20,097 nt of DNA from contig JAQBNY010000192.1 in NCBI GenBank assembly GCA_028288315.1, forward strand, positions 1 to 20,097, given 5' to 3'. The notes under the pieces were generated by a model, which saw only the letters and a program-made list of their open reading frames with translations, ran no database searches and was not told the origin of the DNA. This document shows, in pieces, positions 1 to 8,535 of this stretch; the stretch's first letter is position 1, and every line of letters begins with the position of its first letter. Position numbers and translations under genes: made by a program. The DNA is from Mucilaginibacter sp. Its GTDB lineage: Bacteria; Bacteroidota; Bacteroidia; Sphingobacteriales; Sphingobacteriaceae.

Positions 1-630
1 TTTTGACACTACAACTCCCGTAGCCGATGCTATTAACAATGGTATAAACGTTGGAATGGTAATCTCGCCTATTAGTATCTCCAATGAGAACAGCACCCCT
101 GCAATAGGGCTGTTAAATACTGCAGCAATACCCGCCGATGCACCCGCAGCCAGCAATACGGTTTTTTCATACGGGCTTAAATTAAATATTTTGCCCACGT
201 TTGAACCTATGGCTGCTCCTGTACACACAATTGGAGCCTCCAAACCAGCCGAGCCCCCAAAACCTACGGTTAAAGAACTGGTTACTAAATGCGAGTAAAT
301 ATTATTGCTGCGGATGTTAGAACGATTCTTTTTTATATTGATCAGGATATTGCCTATCCCCTTTTGAATGTGATCGCGGTTTATAAGATGCTGCCAGGCA
401 ACTGTTAATAATATACCAAACGCCGGTAAAAACACATAGATAATATGAAACGGTAGGTGAGATGATATATCACGGCTAACATCCTCCATTAAATGCACCA
501 AAAACTTTAGGGCCACAGCAGCCAGGCCGCCAAAAAAGCCAACAAACACACTACAGTATATTAAAAAATTACGCTGACTGTTTATTTTTAAACGCCAACT
601 TGCTATTTTATAACCAAGAGATTTTAACAT
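1..630 (-). CDS. ClC-family chloride channel / H+-coupled antiporter (3' end cut by window edge)
   Basis: The first 210 codons of a gene read from an ATG at 630 down to the window edge, so the C-terminal half is missing. ClC proteins are inner-membrane Cl- channels or Cl-/H+ exchangers. The visible part has several hydrophobic helices and the ClC filter signature GFGGSAGLEAP at residues 123-133. Glu131 sits where the family's gating glutamate (GxEGP) lies. A second conserved stretch, AGIAAVFNSPIAGVLFSLE, follows near residues 158-176. The classical GSGIP serine motif is not obvious; the matching place reads HIQKGIG, which I believe is common in Bacteroidota members. It diverges from purM, with 69 bp between the start codons. 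Family assignment is firm; channel versus exchanger cannot be decided here. Confidence 0.9.
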   Translation of the reverse strand, partial: MLKSLGYKIASWRLKINSQRNFLIYCSVFVGFFGGLAAVALKFLVHLMEDVSRDISSHLPFHIIYVFLPAFGILLTVAWQHLINRDHIQKGIGNILINIKKNRSNIRSNNIYSHLVTSSLTVGFGGSAGLEAPIVCTGAAIGSNVGKIFNLSPYEKTVLLAAGASAGIAAVFNSPIAGVLFSLEILIGEITIPTFIPLLIASATGVVVSK

Positions 631-661
631 AGATGTATACAGAAAGTGGCAAAGTAATAAT

Positions 662-696
662 TTTGACGCTCAAAAATTTATTAAGCAGTATATTTG
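662..696 (+). promoter_or_regulatory. Bacteroidota-type promoter of purM
   Basis: A perfect TAnnTTTG -7 box (TATATTTG) lies at 689-696, with TTTTG ending at 665 as a -33 candidate. The spacer is 23 bp, the long end of the usual range. The expected transcription start, about 4 nt past the box, falls on the ATG at 700, so the mRNA may be leaderless. Inferred from consensus only. Confidence 0.5.
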
Positions 697-699
697 CCC

Positions 700-1881
700 A
701 TGATTTCTTCGCAAAGATATGATCAACGGGGCGTATCTGCATCCAAAGATGATGTACATAACGCCATTAAAAATATTGATAAGGGCATTTTCCCAAAAGC
801 ATTCTGCAAAATAGTTCCTGATATATTAACCAACAACCCGGAGTATTGCAACATTATGCATGCTGATGGCGCAGGTACAAAATCGTCGCTGGCCTATACT
901 TACTGGAAAGAAACCGGTGACATCTCTGTTTGGCGAGGTATTGCTCAGGATGCTATTATTATGAACCTTGATGATTTGCTTTGTGTGGGTGCTACTGACA
1001 ATATCCTGTTATCATCAACCATCGGCAGAAATAAAAATCTTATCCCCGGTGAAGTTATTGCAGCTATCATAAACGGTACAGAGGAGATTCTGACCGAGCT
1101 ACGGGATGCGGGAATAGGCATTTACTCAACCGGTGGAGAAACTGCGGATGTTGGCGACCTGGTGCGTACCATTATAGTAGACTCTACCGTTACCTGCCGC
1201 ATGAAACGTGAAGATGTAATATCAAACGACAGAATTAAGCCCGGCGATGTAATAGTAGGTCTGGCATCATACGGGCAGGCTAATTATGAAAGAGAATACA
1301 ATGGCGGCATGGGCTCAAACGGCTTAACGTCAGCCCGCCATGATGTGTTTAATAAATCCATAGCTGATAAATACCGAGAAAGCTATGACCCTGCTGTACC
1401 TCATGAGCTGGTATTCTCGGGCAGTAAAAACCTAACTGATGCTATTAACATTGGCAATGGCGAAACTGTTACTGCGGGCAAGTTAGTATTATCTGCAACG
1501 CGTACCTATGCTCCTATCATTAAAACCATGCTGGATAGTTACCGCAGCCAAATACATGGCATGGTACATTGCAGTGGTGGCGCACAAACCAAGGTGCTTC
1601 ACTTTATAGATAAGCTGCATATTATAAAAAACAATCTGTTCCCAATTCCACCTTTATTTAAGCTTATACAGGAAGAATCAAATACCAGTTGGCAGGAAAT
1701 GTATAAAGTGTTTAATATGGGCCACCGTATGGAGCTTTATGTGCCACAGGAGATAGCTGCTGCCCTAATCAGCATATCACAAAGCTTTGGTGTAGATGCC
1801 CAAATAATTGGCCGTGTGGAAGCCGCTGAAACTAAACAGGTGACCGTTACCTCACCTTACGGAGAATTCGTTTATAACTAA
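700..1881 (+). CDS. purM: Phosphoribosylformylglycinamidine cyclo-ligase (AIR synthetase)
   Basis: Cytosolic purine-biosynthesis enzyme that closes the imidazole ring, turning FGAM plus ATP into aminoimidazole ribotide. The 393-residue protein shows PurM landmarks: DGAGTK at 56-61 (family DGVGTK), DDLLCVGA at 91-98 (family DDLLVQGA), GGETAD at 145-150, the SNGL stretch near 205, and the FNMG element near 340, here FNMGHRME rather than the usual FNMGIGM. It is longer than E. coli PurM (about 345 residues), as in other Bacteroidota. I chose ATG 700 over an in-frame TTG at 694 because that TTG is part of a perfect -7 promoter box. The gene stands alone, with no other pur gene in view, and ends at a strong terminator. 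Confidence 0.93.
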   Translation: MISSQRYDQRGVSASKDDVHNAIKNIDKGIFPKAFCKIVPDILTNNPEYCNIMHADGAGTKSSLAYTYWKETGDISVWRGIAQDAIIMNLDDLLCVGATDNILLSSTIGRNKNLIPGEVIAAIINGTEEILTELRDAGIGIYSTGGETADVGDLVRTIIVDSTVTCRMKREDVISNDRIKPGDVIVGLASYGQANYEREYNGGMGSNGLTSARHDVFNKSIADKYRESYDPAVPHELVFSGSKNLTDAINIGNGETVTAGKLVLSATRTYAPIIKTMLDSYRSQIHGMVHCSGGAQTKVLHFIDKLHIIKNNLFPIPPLFKLIQEESNTSWQEMYKVFNMGHRMELYVPQEIAAALISISQSFGVDAQIIGRVEAAETKQVTVTSPYGEFVYN

Positions 1882-1901
1882 TTTTAAAAAGCCTTTATAA
1901 T

Positions 1902-1934
1902 AAAAAACCCTCCCGATTTTCGGGAGGGTTTTTT
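1902..1934. terminator. Bidirectional intrinsic terminator between purM and the TonB-dependent receptor
   Basis: A perfect hairpin CCCTCCCG-ATTTT-CGGGAGGG, flanked by six A on the left and six T on the right. It therefore works as a GC stem plus U-tract in both directions and serves the two convergent genes. Confidence 0.92.
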
Positions 1935-1952
1935 ATTTATGAACTAATGCTA

Positions 1953-4900
1953 TTAGTTAAACAAATATCTCACACCAAACTGGCCTGACCATGCAGAGCC
2001 AAAAGCTGAAGTGGTATAAGGTTTACCTGTAGAAGGAGCACGGAAAGTATAACCACCTGTTGCTAATGTTGGGTTAGATACCGAAACAATTGAATATGCC
2101 TGGTTAGTTACGAAGTATTGGCGTCCCCAATTTTTGTTTAACAAGTTACCAATGTTAAATACATCAAAGGATAACTGCAATCTGTTTTTAGTTTTGCTTA
2201 TAAATGCACCTATATCCTGGGTTACACGCAGATCAAACTGATGTTGGAAAGGAGTGCTTGCGCCATTACGTTTTGAGTATTCGCCACGGTGCTTGCTCAG
2301 GTAAGGATCGCTTTCTATAAAGTTATTTAAATTTGTCCATTGCTGGGCCGCAGTGATTGCAGGATTACTACCTGATGCAGGTATTGTGTTTAACTTAATA
2401 TCCGCTTGAGTACGCGGGATAAAGAACAAATCGTTACCATTGTTGGGACCAGAATCACTGTTTAAGTTACCTTGAATTACATAAGTAAACGGTTGGCCCG
2501 AATAGCCTGAGTAGAATAATGAGATACCAGTGCTGAATGCTTTGTTAGCACCGTAGCTAAAGCTATACCCTGCCGAACCTACTATTCTGTGCTTGGTTTG
2601 GAAGCTTGAAGTAGTTAATGGCGGGTTGTTAGGATCGTTTACAATTTGTACAAACTCCCAGTTTGAAAGCGCTGTACTGCTTGTACCATCATTTACAGAT
2701 GTTGATTTACCGTAAGTATACGCAACCATAGTATTGAAGCCGTTATCAAATGTTTTTTGTAACTGACCTGTCATGTTATAAGTATAACCCTTGTTTGAGT
2801 TACTTAATAAAATAACGTTAGTAAAGTTGGCGTTATCAACCCTGCCAGCGTAAACTTGTCTATTATCAGCACCACCAGAAAGTATCGGGTTAAGCGTGCC
2901 TGTTGACGGAGAAAGGTTAATATCGCTATAAACAACGTTATTAAGTGTTTTAGAATAGATACCTTCAACAGTTGCAATTACGCCATAAGGCAATTTAAAG
3001 TCAGTCGCTAAGTTACTTCTCCATACTTGTGGTATTTTAAAGTTGTTAGATACCAGGTCAACCTCTGCTTTATTTATACCAGCACCAGCTGCAGCTTGTC
3101 CATTTGGATCGGCAATAAACTTAGCTGCGGCATTATTAACAGTGCTGAATAACATACCGCTGTTTCCATATTGGTTTGATAACCATACAAAAGGCACACG
3201 GCCGGTGAAGATACCGGTACCACCACGCAATTGTACTGAACGATCGCCATTAACATCATAGTTAAAGCCTATACGAGGAGAAAATAGTATTGCTGTACTT
3301 GGTGTCCTGTCTGTTCTATAACCAGGGAAAGAAGCTTCAATTAATGGGTTACGTAACGGCTTATCCCCAAATACCGGTTTATCTAACCTAATACCATAAG
3401 TAAGTTTTAAGCCTTTTGCAGCGTCCCATTCATCCTGTCCATACACACTTAATTGAGCAGCATTGAATTTAGCTGCAGGTGTTGGGTCGCCTGGTATCCT
3501 TGAATAAGTTGCCTGTACACTGGCATTATTGTTATTTAAGTAATCGTTAAGATTGGCGAAAGTCCAACGGCCATTAAGGTTATTAATAAACAAGTTCCTG
3601 AATTTGAAGAACTCATTATGGGTACCAAATGTTAATATGTGGTTACCCAAATTCACCTTAAAGTTATCAGTAAATTCAACAATATCCTGATCTAACTGGT
3701 TAGCTACCGAGCTCCTTTCAGAACCGAAAGTTACGCTATTACCAGATATGTTATCTATATTATTAATAGTAACCGACGGGAATAACGAACCAAGTGTTTG
3801 ACGTGAGTCTCTGATACGGGTGTAACCAACTATCAGGTTGTTTGAAAGTTTCTGACTTATATTGCTTCTTAACTCGGCGATAGCTACGTTTTGGCTATTG
3901 GCAAATTTGTAAGCGTTATTACCAAAGCCAAATGAAGTGCCCGAACGGGTTAAGTTACCATCAAACGCATTAATATAGTTATAACGAACTGTTAACTGGT
4001 TTTTATCGTTAATATTCCAGTCAAGTTTACCAAAGAATTTATTGTTTTGGCGATCAAGATTCTGGCTGCCGAATGAACCTACATTATAACCGTATTTATT
4101 AAGCGTGTAATCAGCAATAGATTGTGCAGTAGCAGCGCTTATTGCTGCACCTGCATCGCCTGCATTATTTGCTAAAGGCGCTGATCTTCTGCCCAACTCT
4201 ACGTTAGCAAAGAAGAATAATTTATTTTTAACTATCGGGCCGCCAAGTCTTACACCATATTGAAGATCAGAGAAATTGGCAGGTTTTACATTTGTTAAAA
4301 CGTTTTTACCTGAAAGATCCTGGTTTTTATTGTAGTAATAAACAGATCCTTCAAAGTTATTTGTGCCCGAACGGGTTACGGCATTGACACCGGCACCTGT
4401 AAAGTTACCTAACGAAACATCATAGGGTGCTAATACCACCTGGATCTCCTGAATAGCATCCAAAGCAATAGGTTGAGTACTTGCTTGTCCACCGGGGGTA
4501 CCACTGGCTGCTAAGCCGAATACATCGTTATTAACAGCACCATCAATAGTAATGTTATTAAAACGGTTGTTAGATCCGCCAAAAGAGTTGGCCTGGCTAC
4601 CACCAGCTTGTGGTGTTAAACGGGTAAAATCCTGTAACGAACGGCTTGAGGTTGGCAGGTTTTCCAGTTGTGTACGGCTAATGTTAGTTGAAGCACCTGT
4701 ACGACGACTGTTAAGCACCTGGTTTTTACGACCTGTAATATTTACTACTTGTAAAGCAAGACCCGTTTGAGATAACGTTTGATTAATTTGAAACGGTTCG
4801 CCCAGTCTAATATAAATATCGTTAAGTGTTACCGCATTATAACCTATATAAGAAATGGTTATCTGGTAAGGCCCGCCAATACGCATATTGGGGATATTAA

Positions 4901-5090
4901 ACCTTCCGTCAACATTTGTACTTGTAGAATATGTTGTACCGGTAGGCTGATGCACAGCTTTTACTGTAGCCCCAATTAAAGCTTCTTTTGAATCCTTAAT
5001 TGTTCCTGATATACTACTTGTGGTCACTTGCGCAAAGGCAATACCGGCAGTAAAAAGGGTAAAAAATAATAAGAGTAAATACTTCCTCAT
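1953..5090 (-). CDS. Oar-like TonB-dependent outer-membrane receptor
   Basis: A 1045-residue outer-membrane protein for TonB-powered uptake of an unknown substrate. A signal peptide (residues 1-20, cleavage after AFA) is followed by a carboxypeptidase-regulatory-like beta-sandwich (about 26-110), a plug domain (about 125-240) with the segments QEIQVVLAPYDVSLGNFTG and AVTRSGTN, and a long beta-barrel with the Asn/aromatic strands usual for this group, ending in an aromatic residue (YLFN). The PYDV...TGAGVNAVTRSG pattern matches the Oar subgroup named after Myxococcus Oar, not SusC. No SusD, TonB/ExbBD or sigma/anti-sigma gene is nearby, so the substrate cannot be inferred. It is transcribed alone from a promoter at 5137-5164 and ends at the shared terminator. 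An ATG start next to a good signal peptide makes the start secure. Confidence 0.92.
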   Translation of the reverse strand: MRKYLLLLFFTLFTAGIAFAQVTTSSISGTIKDSKEALIGATVKAVHQPTGTTYSTSTNVDGRFNIPNMRIGGPYQITISYIGYNAVTLNDIYIRLGEPFQINQTLSQTGLALQVVNITGRKNQVLNSRRTGASTNISRTQLENLPTSSRSLQDFTRLTPQAGGSQANSFGGSNNRFNNITIDGAVNNDVFGLAASGTPGGQASTQPIALDAIQEIQVVLAPYDVSLGNFTGAGVNAVTRSGTNNFEGSVYYYNKNQDLSGKNVLTNVKPANFSDLQYGVRLGGPIVKNKLFFFANVELGRRSAPLANNAGDAGAAISAATAQSIADYTLNKYGYNVGSFGSQNLDRQNNKFFGKLDWNINDKNQLTVRYNYINAFDGNLTRSGTSFGFGNNAYKFANSQNVAIAELRSNISQKLSNNLIVGYTRIRDSRQTLGSLFPSVTINNIDNISGNSVTFGSERSSVANQLDQDIVEFTDNFKVNLGNHILTFGTHNEFFKFRNLFINNLNGRWTFANLNDYLNNNNASVQATYSRIPGDPTPAAKFNAAQLSVYGQDEWDAAKGLKLTYGIRLDKPVFGDKPLRNPLIEASFPGYRTDRTPSTAILFSPRIGFNYDVNGDRSVQLRGGTGIFTGRVPFVWLSNQYGNSGMLFSTVNNAAAKFIADPNGQAAAGAGINKAEVDLVSNNFKIPQVWRSNLATDFKLPYGVIATVEGIYSKTLNNVVYSDINLSPSTGTLNPILSGGADNRQVYAGRVDNANFTNVILLSNSNKGYTYNMTGQLQKTFDNGFNTMVAYTYGKSTSVNDGTSSTALSNWEFVQIVNDPNNPPLTTSSFQTKHRIVGSAGYSFSYGANKAFSTGISLFYSGYSGQPFTYVIQGNLNSDSGPNNGNDLFFIPRTQADIKLNTIPASGSNPAITAAQQWTNLNNFIESDPYLSKHRGEYSKRNGASTPFQHQFDLRVTQDIGAFISKTKNRLQLSFDVFNIGNLLNKNWGRQYFVTNQAYSIVSVSNPTLATGGYTFRAPSTGKPYTTSAFGSAWSGQFGVRYLFN

Positions 5091-5136
5091 ACTTGTTTGT
5101 TTTTGTTTAACCGTTAAAAGTGATTTAATTTTGCCC

Positions 5137-5164
5137 CAAAGATATGTAATACTGTCAACGGCAA
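5137..5164 (-). promoter_or_regulatory. Promoter of the Oar-like receptor
   Basis: On the minus strand a perfect -7 box TATCTTTG occupies 5144-5137, with TTG (5164-5162) as the -33 element after a 17-bp spacer. The predicted transcript start near 5133 gives a leader of about 40 nt before ATG 5090. Confidence 0.68.
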
Positions 5165-5185
5165 TGTTAAGTTAGTGTTAACATT
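5163..5185. promoter_or_regulatory. Inverted repeat overlapping the receptor's -33 region
   Basis: Perfect 8-bp arms AATGTTAA (5163-5170) and TTAACATT (5178-5185) are separated by 7 bp. The first arm overlaps the -33 element of the receptor promoter, a position suited to a regulator. AT-rich dyads of this size can occur by chance, and no candidate regulator is adjacent. Confidence 0.35.
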
Positions 5186-5230
5186 AATTGTATATTTTTC
5201 AACATTTCATATGGCAGATCGCCAAAAATG

Positions 5231-5246
5231 AAATTCATATGAATTT
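5231..5246. repeat. Perfect 16-bp palindrome in the receptor/lpdA divergent region
   Basis: AAATTCATATGAATTT reads the same on both strands. It lies about 90 bp upstream of the receptor -7 box and 125 bp upstream of the lpdA -7 box. It could be a regulator site. It is too AT-rich and short to be a terminator. The rest of 5247-5371 shows nothing beyond AT-rich sequence. Confidence 0.35.
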
Positions 5247-5371
5247 TTACTAAAATATTCGCATTAATTTTACGTTGGCAAGTATTACGCAATATATTAT
5301 ATAACACATATTACTATACAGGGTTTGAAAATTCAAAAATGCCTATTTTTTTCAATTCCCCTCTTTTTACT

Positions 5372-5379
5372 TAGCTTTG
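5372..5379 (+). promoter_or_regulatory. -7 promoter box of lpdA
   Basis: A perfect TAnnTTTG box (TAGCTTTG) lies 36 nt before ATG 5416, giving a leader of roughly 33 nt. I see no clear TTG at the -33 distance. Its TTG coincides with an apparent upstream in-frame start, which argues that the real start is downstream. Confidence 0.55.
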
Positions 5380-5415
5380 GCATTCAAAATCAAAAAAGAT
5401 AATATAACTAACTAT

Positions 5416-6804
5416 ATGGACTACGATTTAATTGTTATAGGTTCAGGCCCGGGCGGCTATGTGGCAGCTATACGTGCATCACAGCTGGGTTTAAAAACTG
5501 CTATAGTTGAAAAAGAATCATTAGGTGGCATTTGCCTTAATTGGGGATGCATACCAACTAAAGCTTTAATAAAAAGCGCACAGGTATTTGAATATCTTAA
5601 CCATGCCGCAGATTATGGCATTAAAACCAGCGGCGGCGAAATTGATTTTGAAGCCGTAATAAAAAGAAGCCGCGGCGTAGCCGATGGCATGAGCAAAGGC
5701 GTTCAGTTTTTAATGAAAAAAAATAAAATTGACGTATTAATGGGTTATGGTTCGCTTAAAAGTAAAGGAACTGTATCTGTAAAGGGCAATGATGGCACAA
5801 CAAAAGATTTTACTGCCAAACATATTATTATAGCTACCGGTGGCCGCTCACGCGAGTTACCAAACCTTAAACAGGATGGTAAAAAGATAATTGGTTACCG
5901 CCAGGCCATGGTTATGCCTAAGCAGCCAAAATCAATGATTGTGGTTGGTTCAGGAGCTATAGGTATTGAGTTTGCTTATTTTTACAATTCTATTGGCACA
6001 CAGGTAACAGTAGTTGAGTTTTTAGATAATATTGTTCCGCTTGAGGATGAAGAGGTTTCAAAAGGCCTGTTCCGCAGCTTAAAGAAACAAGGCATCAATA
6101 TCATGACCAGTTCAACAGTTGAATCTGTTGATACCAGTGGCGAAGGTTGCAAGGTAAATGTTAAAACAGCTACAGGCAACCAGGTTTTAACAGCTGATGT
6201 TGTATTATCTGCTATTGGTATATCTACCAATATAGAAGGTATTGGCTTAGAAGAAAACGGTGTTAAAACCGATAAAGGTAAAGTATTGGTTGATGATTTT
6301 TACCAAACCAATGTTGAGGGTGTTTATGCCATTGGCGATATAGTTAAAGGCCAGGCCCTTGCGCATGTTGCATCTGCCGAAGGTATAATTTGTGTTGAAA
6401 AAATTGCAGGTCATAACCCACAACCATTAGATTATAATAACATCCCGGGCTGTACTTACTGCTCACCAGAGGTTGCTTCTGTAGGTTATACCGAAAAAGC
6501 AGCTAAAGAAGCGGGATACGAGATTAAAGTTGGTAGATTCCCATTCTCTGCATCAGGTAAAGCAAGTGCAGCAGGTTCTAAAGAAGGTTTTGTTAAAGTG
6601 ATCTTTGATGCTAAATATGGCGAATTCTTAGGCGCACATATGTTAGGTAACAATGTTACAGAACTAATTGCCGAGGTAGTTACCGCCCGTAAGCTTGAAG
6701 CAACTGGTCATGAAATTATTAAATCGGTTCACCCTCATCCTACCATGAGCGAGGCAGTTATGGAAGCTGCTGCTGAGGCATATGGAGAGGTGATTCATTT
6801 ATAA
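5416..6804 (+). CDS. lpdA: Dihydrolipoyl dehydrogenase (E3)
   Basis: FAD flavoprotein that reoxidises dihydrolipoamide to make NADH; it is the shared E3 of the pyruvate and 2-oxoglutarate dehydrogenase complexes and the glycine cleavage system. The 463-residue protein is of standard length. It shows the FAD-binding GSGPGG at 9-14, the redox disulfide GGICLNWGCIPTKA with Cys40 and Cys45, a second dinucleotide motif GSGAIGIEF for NAD(H), the AIGDIV FAD segment, and the C-terminal HPHPTMSE with the catalytic pair His442/Glu447. The start at ATG 5416 gives the classical N-terminus MDYDLIVIGSGPGG; an in-frame TTG at 5377 lies inside the -7 box. No E1 or E2 gene is adjacent, so it is a stand-alone E3. 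It ends at tandem hairpins. Confidence 0.95.
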   Translation: MDYDLIVIGSGPGGYVAAIRASQLGLKTAIVEKESLGGICLNWGCIPTKALIKSAQVFEYLNHAADYGIKTSGGEIDFEAVIKRSRGVADGMSKGVQFLMKKNKIDVLMGYGSLKSKGTVSVKGNDGTTKDFTAKHIIIATGGRSRELPNLKQDGKKIIGYRQAMVMPKQPKSMIVVGSGAIGIEFAYFYNSIGTQVTVVEFLDNIVPLEDEEVSKGLFRSLKKQGINIMTSSTVESVDTSGEGCKVNVKTATGNQVLTADVVLSAIGISTNIEGIGLEENGVKTDKGKVLVDDFYQTNVEGVYAIGDIVKGQALAHVASAEGIICVEKIAGHNPQPLDYNNIPGCTYCSPEVASVGYTEKAAKEAGYEIKVGRFPFSASGKASAAGSKEGFVKVIFDAKYGEFLGAHMLGNNVTELIAEVVTARKLEATGHEIIKSVHPHPTMSEAVMEAAAEAYGEVIHL

Positions 6805-6842
6805 TCTTATAAATATAAATATTTAACCCATAGTATAAGGGT

Positions 6843-6871
6843 GGCATCACATTTGTTTATCAAATGATGCC
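6843..6871 (+). other. Imperfect hairpin downstream of lpdA
   Basis: GGCATCA and TTTG on the left pair with CAAA and TGATGCC on the right, with a 2-nt bulge. No T-tract follows, so it is not a terminator by itself. It precedes the true terminator by 11 nt and may protect the 3' end of the lpdA mRNA. Confidence 0.4.
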
Positions 6872-6882
6872 TGTATCAAAGG

Positions 6883-6913
6883 CCGTATCTGTACAAGCAG
6901 ATACGGTTTTTTT
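6883..6913 (+). terminator. Intrinsic terminator of lpdA
   Basis: A perfect 9-bp stem CCGTATCTG / CAGATACGG with loop TACAAG, followed directly by seven T. It lies before the ATG of the next gene and rules out the upstream in-frame start at 6864 for that gene, since translation from there would run through the hairpin. Confidence 0.92.
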
Positions 6914-6929
6914 ATTTACCAGCATACTC

Positions 6930-8495
6930 ATGGAAAACATTAACAACCAAAGTCGTAACCAAACCATACGCGACAGTAAAACGCTTAGTGCGTGGCAAAA
7001 AGGGCCATTTGAATTAGATAATGCTGCTGATATTTTTGCCGAAGGCACTTTATACGATGCACTGATAGTAGGTGGCGGAATTACGGGGCTCACTACTGCC
7101 CTGCTGCTTCAAAAACAAGGCAGGCAATGTATTGTAGCAGAGGCATACACCATTGGCTTTGGCACAACCGGCGGCACAACCGCCCACCTCAATAATTTTT
7201 TTGATGCAACCTATGCCGATGTGGAAAGCGACTTTAGCAAAGAAGCATCAAAACTATTGGCCAATTGTGGTAATGAATCTTTTGAGATGATTGAGGCTAT
7301 GGTCAAAGAATACAACATCGATTGCGATTTTGAATATAAAGATGGTTACTTGTATGCCGAAACAGACGCTGAAATAAAAGTGTTGGATGAAATCTTTATA
7401 GCATCACAAAAGGCAGGGATTGAAGTGGAACAATCTACAACAAACGGTGTAAATGTTCCTTTCAAAAAAGCTATCGTATTTAAAAAGCAAGGACAATTCC
7501 ATCCACTTAAATATATTTTTAAACTGGCCGAGGCTTTTGTAGATGCCGGAGGTATTATAGTTGAAAATACTTTCATAAGAGATAGTAGCTATGAAAATGG
7601 CGTTCATTCTGCCAAAAGTGATACCACAATAATTAAAGCAAAAAACCTTATTTATGCTACTCACCTGCCACCGGGTATAAACGTGTTTGATTTTAGATGC
7701 TCGCCTTACCGCAGTTATGTATTAGGCATCAGGCTAAAAGATGAAAATGCTTACCCAACTTGCCTATCGTATGATTTAAAGGACCCCTATCATTACTTCC
7801 GTGCACATATTATTAATGATAAAAAGTATATGATACTTGGCGGCGAAGATCACAAAACTGGCCATGAAGATCCAAATGCGGCTTTTGAGGCACTTGAAAA
7901 ATATGCCCGCCAATATTATGACATTGCTGATGTTACTTTTAAGTGGTCGGCGCAGTACTATATACCGGCAGATGGCCTCCCTTACATTGGCCAGCTACCC
8001 GGCGGTTACTCTAATATGTATATAGCTACAGGTTACAATGGCAACGGTATGATGTTTGGTACCATAGCGGGTAAAATAATAAGCGATGCCGTTACAGGCA
8101 TAGAAAATCAGTATTCCTATCTTTTTAACCCATCGCGTATAAAACCGGTTGCAGGTTTTAAGGAGTTTGTAAAAGAAAATGTCGACGTTGCCTACCACTT
8201 TATAGCCGACAGATTTTCGGCAGAGAATATTAACTCATTAAAAGAACTCGAAACTGATAGTGGAACCATTGTAAAATACAACGGCGAAAAGCTGGCTGTT
8301 TATAAAGATACAGAAGGAAATGTTACTGCGCTAAATCCGGTTTGTACACACGCCAAGTGTATAGTGTGTTTTAACGATGCTGAAAAAAGCTGGGATTGCC
8401 CTTGCCATGGTGGCAGGTACGATGTCAATGGCAAAGTGCTTACAGGGCCGCCAAGAGCAGATCTTCAAAAAGTAAATATTGGCGGTTCGTACTAA
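6930..8495 (+). CDS. FAD-dependent oxidoreductase (DAO fold) with C-terminal Rieske [2Fe-2S] domain
   Basis: A 521-residue two-domain redox protein. The N-terminal part is a D-amino-acid-oxidase-type FAD fold with the dinucleotide motif GGGITG at 48-53, an FGTTGGTTAHLN segment after it, and the C-terminal flavin segment IATGYNGNGMMFG. The last 50 residues carry a Rieske cluster site: Cys472-x-His474 and Cys490-x-x-His493. Cys477 and Cys492 match the extra disulfide pair of bc1/b6f-type Rieske proteins. This architecture resembles uncharacterised proteins such as Bacillus YhfW; the substrate is unknown. No signal peptide is seen, so it is likely cytosolic. I chose ATG 6930 because the longer frame from 6864 runs through the lpdA terminator. 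The hydrolase gene follows after 40 bp with no terminator between, suggesting co-transcription. Confidence 0.88.
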   Translation: MENINNQSRNQTIRDSKTLSAWQKGPFELDNAADIFAEGTLYDALIVGGGITGLTTALLLQKQGRQCIVAEAYTIGFGTTGGTTAHLNNFFDATYADVESDFSKEASKLLANCGNESFEMIEAMVKEYNIDCDFEYKDGYLYAETDAEIKVLDEIFIASQKAGIEVEQSTTNGVNVPFKKAIVFKKQGQFHPLKYIFKLAEAFVDAGGIIVENTFIRDSSYENGVHSAKSDTTIIKAKNLIYATHLPPGINVFDFRCSPYRSYVLGIRLKDENAYPTCLSYDLKDPYHYFRAHIINDKKYMILGGEDHKTGHEDPNAAFEALEKYARQYYDIADVTFKWSAQYYIPADGLPYIGQLPGGYSNMYIATGYNGNGMMFGTIAGKIISDAVTGIENQYSYLFNPSRIKPVAGFKEFVKENVDVAYHFIADRFSAENINSLKELETDSGTIVKYNGEKLAVYKDTEGNVTALNPVCTHAKCIVCFNDAEKSWDCPCHGGRYDVNGKVLTGPPRADLQKVNIGGSY

Positions 8496-8535
8496 AAATG
8501 TTCTTAAATATAATTGTCTGATTTATTCTATTGTT

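Noticed and set aside
1953..5090. SusC-type polysaccharide receptor
   Set aside because: There is no SusD partner, and the plug and barrel motifs match Oar-like receptors rather than SusC.
6864..6929. Upstream start for the Rieske-FAD protein
   Set aside because: The 22 extra codons run through the lpdA terminator hairpin and T-tract, so ATG 6930 is the real start.
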